Positions 16,300 to 24,150 of a DNA stretch of 64,000 nt are shown one piece after another. The stretch spans positions 4,676,001 through 4,740,000 of the forward strand of contig NZ_CP139247.1 of the NCBI RefSeq assembly GCF_034087045.1, written 5' to 3'. The stretch comes from Chitinophaga sancti. GTDB lineage: Bacteria > Bacteroidota > Bacteroidia > Chitinophagales > Chitinophagaceae. The position numbers and the translations under genes are program-made. Every line of letters starts with the position of its first letter. Position 1 is the first letter of the stretch. The notes beneath the pieces were generated by a model. The model made no database searches and was not told the DNA's origin. It was given only the letters and a program-made list of their open reading frames with translations.

Positions 16300-16313
16300 T
16301 TGATGACGGTCAT
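16300..16313. promoter_or_regulatory. FNR/CRP-like box before usp genes 3 and 4
   Basis: TTGATGACGGTCAT has a perfect left half and TCA in the right half. It lies 68 bases upstream of the usp ATG at 16381, directly after the regulator gene. The following CGGTCATATTTATTG recurs almost unchanged at 7304-7319. No good -7 box is seen at the usual spacing. Confidence 0.45.
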
Positions 16314-16380
16314 ATTTATTGCAGTCTGTTTTAATGAAATTGAAGGCGTTCCCCAATTATTTATTTCTTAATTCAACGCC

Positions 16381-17190
16381 ATGAGAAAAGTAATCGTTGC
16401 CTTTGATGGTACCCATTATTCTAATGGAGCAATTGGATTGGCTAAAAGATTGAATGAAAGTGAAAAGATCCTATTGGTTGGCGCCTTCCTGCCTGAACTT
16501 GATTTTTCGGGACTTGGGTATGTATTTGGAGGCGGAGGTCTATATGTTCCATTGCAGATTGAAATTGATGAAGAAGCGGTAGATGAAAATATTCAGCGGT
16601 TCGAAGATGAGTGTGTCAGGAATAACATTGAATTCCGTGTACACAAAGATCATTCGCCGTATGCCATTTCGAAACTACAGAAGGAGAGCAGGTTTGCAGA
16701 TCTCATGATACTGGGTAGCCAGAAATTTTATGAGAATCTACGGCTGGAAGTACCCAGCGAATACCTGCGCGATGTGTTGCATGATACTGAATGTCCCGTC
16801 ATTGTGGCGCCGGAAAAGTTCGACTATCCGGAGAATGTCATACTTGCGTATGATGGTACCCGGTCATCGGTATTCGCTATCAAAATGTTTTCTTACCTCT
16901 TTAGTGATCTCTGTGATTGCAGTACCACATTGGTATATGCTACACATAAGCATCAGCCGGAGATGCCGGATGAAGATTATATCAAGGAGCTGGCTGGCCG
17001 GCATTACAATAATCTTACTTTTCAGCAGTTAGAACTGCAGGAGATGAGTATGTTTTTGGATGATATATCCAGGCCTATGCTGGTAACAGGGGCTTTTGGA
17101 AGATCGGGTTTGTCTAATCTGTTTAAGAGAAGTTTTTGCACCAGTTATATTTCAGAGTACAGGTATCCTGTATTTATTGCGCATAAATAA
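16381..17190 (+). CDS. Universal stress protein, tandem UspA domains
   Basis: 269 residues, two Usp domains (about 1-140 and 145-269). The second ends with TGAFGRSGLSNLFKRSF, a Gly-rich loop like that of ATP-binding Usp proteins. The sequence differs from the other three copies more than they differ from each other, and has a Gly-rich insert (FGGGGLYV) near residue 45. It lies 82 bases after the receiver-CRP regulator behind an FNR-like box, and 23 bases before another usp gene. Confidence 0.88.
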   Translation: MRKVIVAFDGTHYSNGAIGLAKRLNESEKILLVGAFLPELDFSGLGYVFGGGGLYVPLQIEIDEEAVDENIQRFEDECVRNNIEFRVHKDHSPYAISKLQKESRFADLMILGSQKFYENLRLEVPSEYLRDVLHDTECPVIVAPEKFDYPENVILAYDGTRSSVFAIKMFSYLFSDLCDCSTTLVYATHKHQPEMPDEDYIKELAGRHYNNLTFQQLELQEMSMFLDDISRPMLVTGAFGRSGLSNLFKRSFCTSYISEYRYPVFIAHK

Positions 17191-17213
17191 AGCGTTATTT
17201 AAATTTCACGGTT

Positions 17214-17993
17214 ATGAAAAAAATAGTGGCTGTTTTCGACGGGTCCAGGTTTAGTGACAGTACCCTGCAATATGCAATAAGAATGGGGTTGCAGCATAAT
17301 GCGACCATTACAGGTGTTTTTGCGAAAAAGATGGAATATGCCTATGCCGGTGGCGGCGGCAGGCGAAGCGTGGATGGAAGTGCGCAGTTCGAACACGCGT
17401 GTCAGCATGCAGGTATTCATTACAATGTACGCAGGGGGAGTGAGGCGGTTACCCATAGTATTTTGAAAGAAAGCAGGTATGCAGATATGCTGCTGATAGA
17501 TGCAAGTGAGACAATGAATCCCTTTACAGAAGAATCGCCTACACCTTTTGTAAAAGATATTCTGGCGAATGCCAAGTGCCCGGTATTATTGTTACCCAGG
17601 CATTTTACGGATGTACGGAAGATCTGCTGGTTGTATGATGGTTCTCCTGTTTCGATTTTTGCATTTAAGATGTTTTCTTATATTTTGCCGGTGTATAATG
17701 CCTTGCCATTGAATGTGGTGACAGTACAGGCGGCACCGCAGGCACATGAATTGCCGTATGAAGGCATGGTGAAAGAGTTAATCGGGATGCATGCGCCGCA
17801 GGCTCATTTTGTTTCATTGAAAGGGCAGCCTGAGGTGGAGATCGCTCATTACCTGAGAGAGCAGGCTATGGAATCTCTCGTTATATTAGGGGCGTATCAG
17901 CGGAATGCATTGTCCATGTTATTCAGACCCAGTATGGCGGATATATTGGTGAGGGAGCACCAGTGGCCACTGTTTATAGCCCATAATAAATAG
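17214..17993 (+). CDS. Universal stress protein, tandem UspA domains (paralogue of 3246-4085)
   Basis: 259 residues with two Usp domains. From AVFDG to the final EHQWPLFIAHNK it follows the protein at 3246-4085 closely (AYQRNALSMLF, ESPTPFVKDILA-type segments). It is 20 residues shorter because the linker after the first strands is replaced by a Gly-rich stretch (YAGGGGRRSVDG). It is the second gene of the usp pair and ends at a strong terminator. Likely a duplicate with a partly distinct role in stress survival. Confidence 0.88.
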   Translation: MKKIVAVFDGSRFSDSTLQYAIRMGLQHNATITGVFAKKMEYAYAGGGGRRSVDGSAQFEHACQHAGIHYNVRRGSEAVTHSILKESRYADMLLIDASETMNPFTEESPTPFVKDILANAKCPVLLLPRHFTDVRKICWLYDGSPVSIFAFKMFSYILPVYNALPLNVVTVQAAPQAHELPYEGMVKELIGMHAPQAHFVSLKGQPEVEIAHYLREQAMESLVILGAYQRNALSMLFRPSMADILVREHQWPLFIAHNK

Positions 17994-17996
17994 AAA

Positions 17997-18033
17997 ATAA
18001 AAAGGGCAGTCCTGAGCACTGCCCTTTTTATTT
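17997..18033. terminator. Bidirectional intrinsic terminator after the usp pair
   Basis: Stem GGGCAGT / ACTGCCC (18004-18010 and 18018-18024) flanked by A5 and T5. It also lies next to the 3' end of the broken lipoprotein gene on the other strand. Confidence 0.88.
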
Positions 18034-18278
18034 TTATTGAATCGTAAACTGAAACTGATTACTTATCTGCTTACTATCATCCACCAGCAAATTATACACT
18101 ATCAACGTGCCCTACTTACCAGTGAAAGCAAATCTGATCTCTCCGGGGTTTTACTCACCAGTTTTAACCGGTGTCCATCTTTGTACCCGGTAAGTGTTGG
18201 ATCTACTGTTGTCTGATTGTCCTTTTTACAAGCCACGAACAACAGGCTTGCCACAAACAAGAATAATAGGTTGCGCAT
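18034..18278 (-). pseudogene. Broken small lipoprotein gene
   Basis: The N-terminal part, starting MRNLLFLFVASLLFVACKKD, has a clear lipobox (LFVAC) and reads to about 18150. The frame is then lost near the GGGGTTTT run at 18145-18152. In another frame a coherent tail continues (EIRFAFTGK, then GTLIVYNLLVDDSKQ, ending FQFTIQ-stop at 18034), but with an in-frame TAG at 18112-18114. Repairing one frameshift and one stop would give about 80 residues ending right before the shared terminator. It is most simply a decayed lipoprotein gene; a short functional product from the first frame cannot be excluded. Confidence 0.6.
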
Positions 18279-18503
18279 AGGGTTATAAATTATTAGGCGG
18301 TAAAACATATTAAATAATTTTAATGTTATAATAAATCTGGTCTGGATCAGCCCTGGCAGGGAGAACGATCATTCCAAAAACTGATTATCCCCATATGTTG
18401 ATTTCTTTTTTCACCTCTCTTTAATTTAATCGGGACATTTGCCTCCTGACGTGATAGATATATTTATTTTATCATTTGTTTAAAAGTTTAAAGAAAATCA
18501 GAC

Positions 18504-19478
18504 ATGGGATTATTTGACAAGAGGGTTCAGTACAAACCATTTGAGTATCCGGAGGTCCTCCAGTATACTGATGCGATTAACAAATCTTTTTGGGTGCATT
18601 CAGAAGTGGATTTTACAGCTGATATTCAGGACTTTCATGCCCACCTATCTATACCAGAACAAAGCGCTATAAAGAATAGTCTGCTTTCCATTGCACAGGT
18701 GGAAGTAGCTGTAAAATCATTCTGGGGCAACCTGTACCAGCATTTCCCAAAGCCGGAAATGAATGGTCTGGGCTCTACCTTTGCAGAATGTGAATTCCGT
18801 CACTCCGAGGCTTACAGCCGTCTGCTGGAAGTACTGGGGTACAACGATGAATTCACTGAACTGATGAAAGTACCTATTATCCAGGAACGTATCAGCTACC
18901 TGAGCACAGCACTGGAAAATGCGAAATCAAACGATAAGAAAGAATATACTATCTCCCTGATCCTGTTCAGTTTACTGATCGAAAACGTGAGCCTGTTCTC
19001 CCAGTTTGCGATCGTGCTGTCATTTACCCGATTCAGAGGACTGATGAAAAATGTAAGCAATATCATCGCATGGACTTCCGTAGATGAACAGATTCACGCA
19101 AATGCCGGTATTTACCTGATTAGCAAGGTGAAAGAAGAATATCCTGATATTTTCACGCCGGAAGCTATAAAGCAGGTAGTGGATATTGTAAAATTGTCTA
19201 TCGAAACTGAAAGCCGCATGCTCGACTGGATCTTCAACGAAGGCGAAATTGAGGTAATTAAGAAAGTGGACCTGATCAACTTCATGAAGAAGAGAGCAGA
19301 TGATAGCTTACAACAGATCGGTATCGCTCCTGTTTTTAACGTATCTTCAGAGGAGAGTGGTAAAATGTTGTGGTTTGAAGAAGAGATCTATTCTAACAGC
19401 CTGGATGACTTCTTTGCGAAACGCCCTGTAGAGTATACTAAATTTGATAAGAGTATCTCAGCACACGATTTGTTTTAA
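18504..19478 (+). CDS. nrdB: Class I ribonucleotide reductase, small (radical) subunit
   Basis: 324 residues, the usual length. Candidate di-metal ligands are Glu67 (AQVEVAV), Glu97 and His100 (CEFRHSEAY), Glu160 (LLIEN) and Glu195 and His198 (DEQIHAN). Tyr104 lies where the radical tyrosine is found (E-x2-H-x3-Y). The first ligand appears to be Glu rather than the Asp of E. coli NrdB. It supplies the radical for reduction of ribonucleotides to deoxyribonucleotides. nrdA begins 22 bases downstream, so the two form an operon. Confidence 0.93.
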   Translation: MGLFDKRVQYKPFEYPEVLQYTDAINKSFWVHSEVDFTADIQDFHAHLSIPEQSAIKNSLLSIAQVEVAVKSFWGNLYQHFPKPEMNGLGSTFAECEFRHSEAYSRLLEVLGYNDEFTELMKVPIIQERISYLSTALENAKSNDKKEYTISLILFSLLIENVSLFSQFAIVLSFTRFRGLMKNVSNIIAWTSVDEQIHANAGIYLISKVKEEYPDIFTPEAIKQVVDIVKLSIETESRMLDWIFNEGEIEVIKKVDLINFMKKRADDSLQQIGIAPVFNVSSEESGKMLWFEEEIYSNSLDDFFAKRPVEYTKFDKSISAHDLF

Positions 19479-19500
19479 CTTTTTGACGCTATAATTGATA

Positions 19501-21204
19501 ATGATGACTTTATTTGAAACAGCCTCCCCCGAAACTGCTGTAACCAATGAGCAGGATAGCAACCGTCTGTGGTGGAAAAATGAAGAGAGTGAACAGATCC
19601 TGAACAGAGGCTACTTACTGAAAGGTGAAACCGTAGAAGGTGCCATCGAAAGAATTTGTTCAGCTGCAGCACAACGCCTGTACAAACCAGAGCTGAAAGA
19701 TGTATTCAAAGAAATGATCGAAAGGGGTTGGATGAGCTTAAGCTCCCCGATCTGGGCTAATATGGGAACAGAAAGAGGCCTGCCTATTTCCTGTTTCAAC
19801 GTACACATTCCTGACAATATTGAAGGTATCACCCACAAACTGGGTGAAGTGATCATGCAGACCAAACTGGGTGGCGGTACTTCTGCTTACTTCGGTTCCC
19901 TGCGTGAGCGTGGTAGTGCGGTCACTGACAATGGTAAATCCAGTGGTGCTGTAAGCTTTATGCGCCTGTTTGACACTGCGATGGATACCATCAGCCAGGG
20001 TGGTGTAAGACGGGGTGCATTTGCTGCCTATATGGACATCGATCATGGTGACATCGAAGAATTCCTCTCTATCAAAGATATCGGACATCCCATCCAGAAC
20101 CTGTTCAATGGTGTTTGTGTGCCTGACTACTGGATGAAAGACATGATCGATGGCGATATGGAGAAAAGGCAGATCTGGGCGAAAGTCCTGGAAAGCCGTC
20201 AGCAGAAAGGTCTGCCATACATTTTCTTCACGGACAATGTAAACAGGAACAAACCTCAGGTGTACAAAGACCAGAACCTGACCATCCACGCGAGCAACCT
20301 GTGTTCCGAAATCATGCTGCCTTCTACAGAAGATGAATCCTTCATCTGTTGTCTGTCTTCCATGAACCTGGAACTGTACGACGAATGGAAAGATACCAAC
20401 GCTGTGAAACTGGCGGTATTCTTCCTCGATGCAGTATTGCAGGAGTTCATCGTAAAGACCGAAGGTAACCACTTCCTGGAGCCTGCTAACCGTTTTGCAA
20501 AAAGACACCGTGCACTGGGTCTTGGCGTATTGGGTTGGCACTCTTACCTGCAGAAGAACATGATTCCATTCGAAGGTTTACGTGCTAAACAACTGACATC
20601 TTCTATCTTCAAAGATATCCAGACCAAAGCAGAGAAAGCAAGTAAAGAACTGGCATGGATCTATGGTGAACCAGAATTGCTGAAAGGTTATGGCAAGAGA
20701 AATACCACACTGCTGGCGATTGCTCCAACCACTTCTTCCAGCGCCATCCTGGGTCAGACATCTCCTGGCATCGAGCCATTCAGCAGCAACTATTTCAAAG
20801 CAGGTCTGTCAAAAGGTAACTTCATGCGTAAAAATAAATACCTGAAAGCTTTACTGGCCGAAAGAGGTATTGACAATGAAGAAACATGGCGTAGTATCAT
20901 GATGAACCATGGTAGCGTACAGCACCTGGAACAACTGACCGCTGAAGAAAAAGAAGTTTTCAAAACATTCAAGGAAATCAGTCAGCTGGAAATTATTCAG
21001 CAGGCATCTATCCGTCAGCAATATGTGGATCAGTCTCAAAGTCTGAACCTGAATATACCTTCCAATCTGCCTGTAAAAGAGGTGAACAGGTTACTGATAC
21101 AAGCGTGGGAACTGGGTGTGAAAACACTCTATTATCAACGCAGCCAGAGCGTTTCCAAAGAGTTGGTAACGAACCTGGTGACTTGTAAGAGTTGTGAAGG
21201 ATAA
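19501..21204 (+). CDS. nrdA: Class I ribonucleotide reductase, large (catalytic) subunit, short form
   Basis: 567 residues from the ATG at 19501. Active-site motifs include NLCSE (radical Cys with Asn and Glu), the redox Cys in ISCFNVHIP, the TSSSAILGQTSPGIEP phosphate-binding loop, and two Tyr in TLYYQRSQS for radical transfer. The C-terminus CKSC is the swinging disulfide arm. It is much shorter than E. coli NrdA (761) and has no N-terminal ATP-cone, so overall activity control by dATP through that domain is absent. All catalytic motifs are present, so it should be active. Confidence 0.92.
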   Translation: MMTLFETASPETAVTNEQDSNRLWWKNEESEQILNRGYLLKGETVEGAIERICSAAAQRLYKPELKDVFKEMIERGWMSLSSPIWANMGTERGLPISCFNVHIPDNIEGITHKLGEVIMQTKLGGGTSAYFGSLRERGSAVTDNGKSSGAVSFMRLFDTAMDTISQGGVRRGAFAAYMDIDHGDIEEFLSIKDIGHPIQNLFNGVCVPDYWMKDMIDGDMEKRQIWAKVLESRQQKGLPYIFFTDNVNRNKPQVYKDQNLTIHASNLCSEIMLPSTEDESFICCLSSMNLELYDEWKDTNAVKLAVFFLDAVLQEFIVKTEGNHFLEPANRFAKRHRALGLGVLGWHSYLQKNMIPFEGLRAKQLTSSIFKDIQTKAEKASKELAWIYGEPELLKGYGKRNTTLLAIAPTTSSSAILGQTSPGIEPFSSNYFKAGLSKGNFMRKNKYLKALLAERGIDNEETWRSIMMNHGSVQHLEQLTAEEKEVFKTFKEISQLEIIQQASIRQQYVDQSQSLNLNIPSNLPVKEVNRLLIQAWELGVKTLYYQRSQSVSKELVTNLVTCKSCEG

Positions 21205-21212
21205 TGAAATTG

Positions 21213-21244
21213 AAAAGGGCCGCAGCGATGCGGCCCTTTTTTTT
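21213..21244 (+). terminator. Intrinsic terminator of nrdBA
   Basis: Perfect stem GGGCCGCA / TGCGGCCC with a 4-base loop, A4 before and T8 after. Confidence 0.93.
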
Positions 21245-21429
21245 GAATATGAATTTCATGACACAGTGAAACATTGGTAAAAGTTTACGAAGGCCGCAGG
21301 TATAGAAAGGCTGATAAGATCCAGTGGGTTAACATTTACATGCAATTGCGTATTACGAAAATTATGTGTAATAATGATCCTGATCATTGTCAATCGTTGC
21401 GTGTAACTTAATTGTAACTTGCTACCAGG

Positions 21430-22308
21430 ATGGAACATAGACAGCTTAAATATTTTCTGAAAGCACAGGAGCTTCTTAGCTTTACTGAAGCAGCACAACA
21501 GCTGCACATCAGTCAGAGCACCCTGTCGCAACAGATCAAACAACTGGAAATGGAACTGAATACCCCGCTCTTCAACCGTATCGGCAGACAGATCACGTTG
21601 ACGGAAGCGGGCACCCTGTTTACAGATTACGCCAAGCAGGCAGTGAAAAAAGCGGAAGACGGGCTGCAAATGATCAGGGACCTGAATAACCTGCAGGTCG
21701 GTACGGTCACGGTAGGTGTGGCGTATAGTCTGAAGAACTTTTTCACAAAAGCACTCATACAGTTTGCCGCTACCTTCCCTCAGATCAACCTGAAGGTAGT
21801 ATACGACTCTTCACTGGGATTGTTCGACCGGTTAGACCAGTTCGAACTGGATTTCAGCCTCGCCTTTCACGAAGGGATAGATGTACCCCATTTTGCTTAC
21901 CAGGAGTTGTTTAGCAGCCCTATGGTCGTGGTGGCCAACAAACAATCAAAGATTGCGAAAAAGAAGATCCTTTCCCTGCAGGAGATCTGCCAGCTACCCC
22001 TGGTCATAGCGACAAGGGGATACAGCAGTAGTCATATTATCAGTAAGACTTTTACCAGGTATGGTCTGGACCCGAAATTTTCCATTGAAGTCAATGATAT
22101 TCCCACTGTATTAGACCTCGTCAAAACAGGTAAGTGGTACAGCATCGTCGTACAAACGAGTGTGATAGACGAGGACCTGGTGACGATCCCGATTGATGAA
22201 AAAACACTGGTGCGCAATACAAATATTATCTCACTGAAGGAAGCCTATGAAACCAGGGCTATAAAAGAATTCAAAAAAATCCTGATCGGTCTTAAGCATG
22301 AGGATTAG
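21430..22308 (+). CDS. LysR-family transcriptional regulator
   Basis: 292 residues. The N-terminal winged helix-turn-helix (about 1-60) has the classic LysR segment FTEAAQQLHISQSTLSQQIKQLE and then TEAG. The C-terminal effector-binding domain (about 90-290) begins VGVAYSLKNFFTKAL, as in CynR/CysB-type members. Its 3' end overlaps the convergent GNAT gene by 17 bases. No divergent partner gene is present, so its target is not apparent. Confidence 0.9.
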   Translation: MEHRQLKYFLKAQELLSFTEAAQQLHISQSTLSQQIKQLEMELNTPLFNRIGRQITLTEAGTLFTDYAKQAVKKAEDGLQMIRDLNNLQVGTVTVGVAYSLKNFFTKALIQFAATFPQINLKVVYDSSLGLFDRLDQFELDFSLAFHEGIDVPHFAYQELFSSPMVVVANKQSKIAKKKILSLQEICQLPLVIATRGYSSSHIISKTFTRYGLDPKFSIEVNDIPTVLDLVKTGKWYSIVVQTSVIDEDLVTIPIDEKTLVRNTNIISLKEAYETRAIKEFKKILIGLKHED

Positions 22309-22810
22309 TTAATACTTTCTCATATGCTTTGCGGGCTGAACCCCTGAAAAATACTTCGCCGCAATATACATATCCGCTTTTTTCGAAAGCGCCCATCATC
22401 TTTGGGTTGTCGAAGTTCGTATCTGCCCTTACGCTGGTAATGCCCTGCTGCAAGGCCCATTCATCTATGTATTTGAGCATGATTTTGGACAGCCCTTTTC
22501 CCAGGTGTTTTTCAGAGATTGCTACACGATGGTATACCACGAAATCGCCATCAGTGAGCCATTTGCCTTCTATGGCAGCATAAGCCGGTTCGTCGTTGAC
22601 AAGAATGGCTACATAGCCAAGAATTTCATCGCCTTCAGTCAACACATAGCCATGCCCCTTTTCGATGTCTTCTTTTACTACAGCCGGATTCGGATAGCCA
22701 TCCTGCCATTGCCTGCTGCCATCTTCTTTTCTTCGTTGAATGGCCTGCGCCAGGATGTCCCAGATGGCCGATTGTTCTTCCAGGCTAGCTTTTCTGAAGT
22801 TGTAGTTCAT
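22292..22810 (-). CDS. GNAT-family N-acetyltransferase
   Basis: 172 residues. The acetyl-CoA-binding motif A is visible as VHRVAISEKHLGKGLSKIMLKYI-like sequence (V-A-I-x4-GKGLS), followed by TSVRADTNFDNPKMMGAFEKSGY, the usual motif B with the Asn and the E-K-x-G-Y end. It should transfer an acetyl group to an unknown amine. Its start overlaps the 3' end of the MFS gene by 26 bases, so both are in one leftward operon. Confidence 0.87.
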   Translation of the reverse strand: MNYNFRKASLEEQSAIWDILAQAIQRRKEDGSRQWQDGYPNPAVVKEDIEKGHGYVLTEGDEILGYVAILVNDEPAYAAIEGKWLTDGDFVVYHRVAISEKHLGKGLSKIMLKYIDEWALQQGITSVRADTNFDNPKMMGAFEKSGYVYCGEVFFRGSARKAYEKVLTNPHA

Positions 22811-23960
22811 ATGATCTTATATTCCAGATTAATACGAGATTGATTAATAATAGTGCACACAGTGAACACAGGTAAATAGTAGTGCCGAATTGCTGGATCA
22901 TAAACCCACCTATAAAAGGCGCTGCCGCCTGCGCGATGAGCGGCATACGGGCCAGCCGGCCTATAACCAGCGGGTAATGTTCAGGACCAAAAATAGCTAA
23001 AGGTAAAGTGCCCCTCAGCACAGATCGCATGCCGTTTCCAACCCCAAAGATAATTATTCCTATTGTAGCAAGGCTGGGGTGAAAGAAGAGGAGGCCGATA
23101 CCGAGTAGCATAGCGAAGGTAGAAATGAACGCCATTTCGACGGCGCTACGGTTGGCGATCATGAGTTCCAGGGTACGGGCAGCGGATTGACTGGGACCGA
23201 GAAAGGCCACGATCATCAATATAGCAGACATCTCAATTTTTTTGGCGCTAAGTATGTCGATAAGGTGTATCACTACACCGGTGGTAATAATAGCGCCGAT
23301 GGTAAAGTTGGCAAGAAGGAGGTAAAAGATCCTTGAACGGAAAGAAACACTGTGCCGTTGGGTGATCGTTTCCTTTATGATGGTGGGCCGGAATATGTAT
23401 TTATGAATAGGATAGATCCCCAACATTAAGATCCCTGCAAGTGTGAAACAGGTATGCCGCCAGCCCAATTCATGGAGTAAAAACGAAGTAAAGGGCCATG
23501 ATATAGAAGGCGCCAGACTGGCTATCAGTGTAACCCATACAATCACCTTTTTCGCCTTGCTGCCATATAGCTTTCCCAGCGAAGCAAAGAGGGCATCGTA
23601 CAGCCCCATGCCCATGCCTACACCAATCACGATCCAACCCAGTACAAACAGCAAATAGCTTTGAGCATAACCAATTATAATAAGCCCTATGCCCATTATA
23701 ATCCCCGTATAATGCAGGATGAAGTTCTGATCGTATTGCTGGATCATCTTCCCGATAGCCGGCAATAGCAAGCCCGAAATCAACAGCGATAAAGATAAAC
23801 ACCCGTATACCTGCTGGTACGACCAGCCCGTTTCCTGCATTATCGGTCCGGATAATACGGATAAAAGAAAGTAAGACCCGCCCCACAAAAGGATCTGTGA
23901 CAAGCCTGATAGTAACAATACGGTATAGGATGGCTTTGAATTTTCGATAAGCTGTTCCAT
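22785..23960 (-). CDS. Major facilitator superfamily transporter
   Basis: 391 residues with about 12 hydrophobic helices. It lacks a signal peptide and starts with a polar segment before GLSQILLWGGSYFLLSVLSGPIMQ. The pattern of two six-helix halves, with GVGMGMGLYDALFASLGKLYG in the first half, is MFS-like. It probably exports or imports a small molecule across the inner membrane. It overlaps the GNAT gene, and a pair of transporter plus acetyltransferase could act on the same small amine, which is inference. Confidence 0.85.
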   Translation of the reverse strand: MEQLIENSKPSYTVLLLSGLSQILLWGGSYFLLSVLSGPIMQETGWSYQQVYGCLSLSLLISGLLLPAIGKMIQQYDQNFILHYTGIIMGIGLIIIGYAQSYLLFVLGWIVIGVGMGMGLYDALFASLGKLYGSKAKKVIVWVTLIASLAPSISWPFTSFLLHELGWRHTCFTLAGILMLGIYPIHKYIFRPTIIKETITQRHSVSFRSRIFYLLLANFTIGAIITTGVVIHLIDILSAKKIEMSAILMIVAFLGPSQSAARTLELMIANRSAVEMAFISTFAMLLGIGLLFFHPSLATIGIIIFGVGNGMRSVLRGTLPLAIFGPEHYPLVIGRLARMPLIAQAAAPFIGGFMIQQFGTTIYLCSLCALLLINLVLIWNIRSYELQLQKS

Positions 23961-24029
23961 AAACGGCTACAAAGGTCTGAAGTTTCCTGGATCGGCAAAA
24001 CGGTATTTTTCAATCCAAACCATCGAATA

Positions 24030-24105
24030 TGCCGATTTGAAAATGGGGATGCAACATAAGTAACAGGAGGGCCATGCGTATTGCATGTACGAAAAGGTCC
24101 CCAAA
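24030..24105 (-). repeat. Dispersed repeat, copy A
   Basis: On the minus strand this reads CGTACATGCAATACGCATGG, then CCTGTTACTTATG, then CATCCCCATTTTCAAATCGG. It aligns with 51390-51465 and 60824-60898. It lies directly after the terminator of the 24151 gene. It overlaps a 64-codon frame that I do not regard as a gene. Confidence 0.65.
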
Positions 24106-24140
24106 TAAAAAGGGGCCGCCCCCATGTATGGAGGCGCCCC
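24106..24140 (-). terminator. Intrinsic terminator of the beta-lactamase-fold gene
   Basis: On the minus strand GGGGCGCC pairs with GGCGGCCCC (one bulge) across an A/T-containing loop, followed by T5. Confidence 0.78.
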
Positions 24141-24150
24141 ATTATAGATA

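Noticed and set aside
19738..20541. 267-codon open frame antisense to nrdA
   Set aside because: nrdA has all its active-site motifs here; the antisense frame has no recognisable start, domain or promoter.
21337..21347. TACATGCAATT, the core of the dispersed repeat
   Set aside because: Only this short core matches; the sequence on both sides does not follow the repeat, so it is probably chance.
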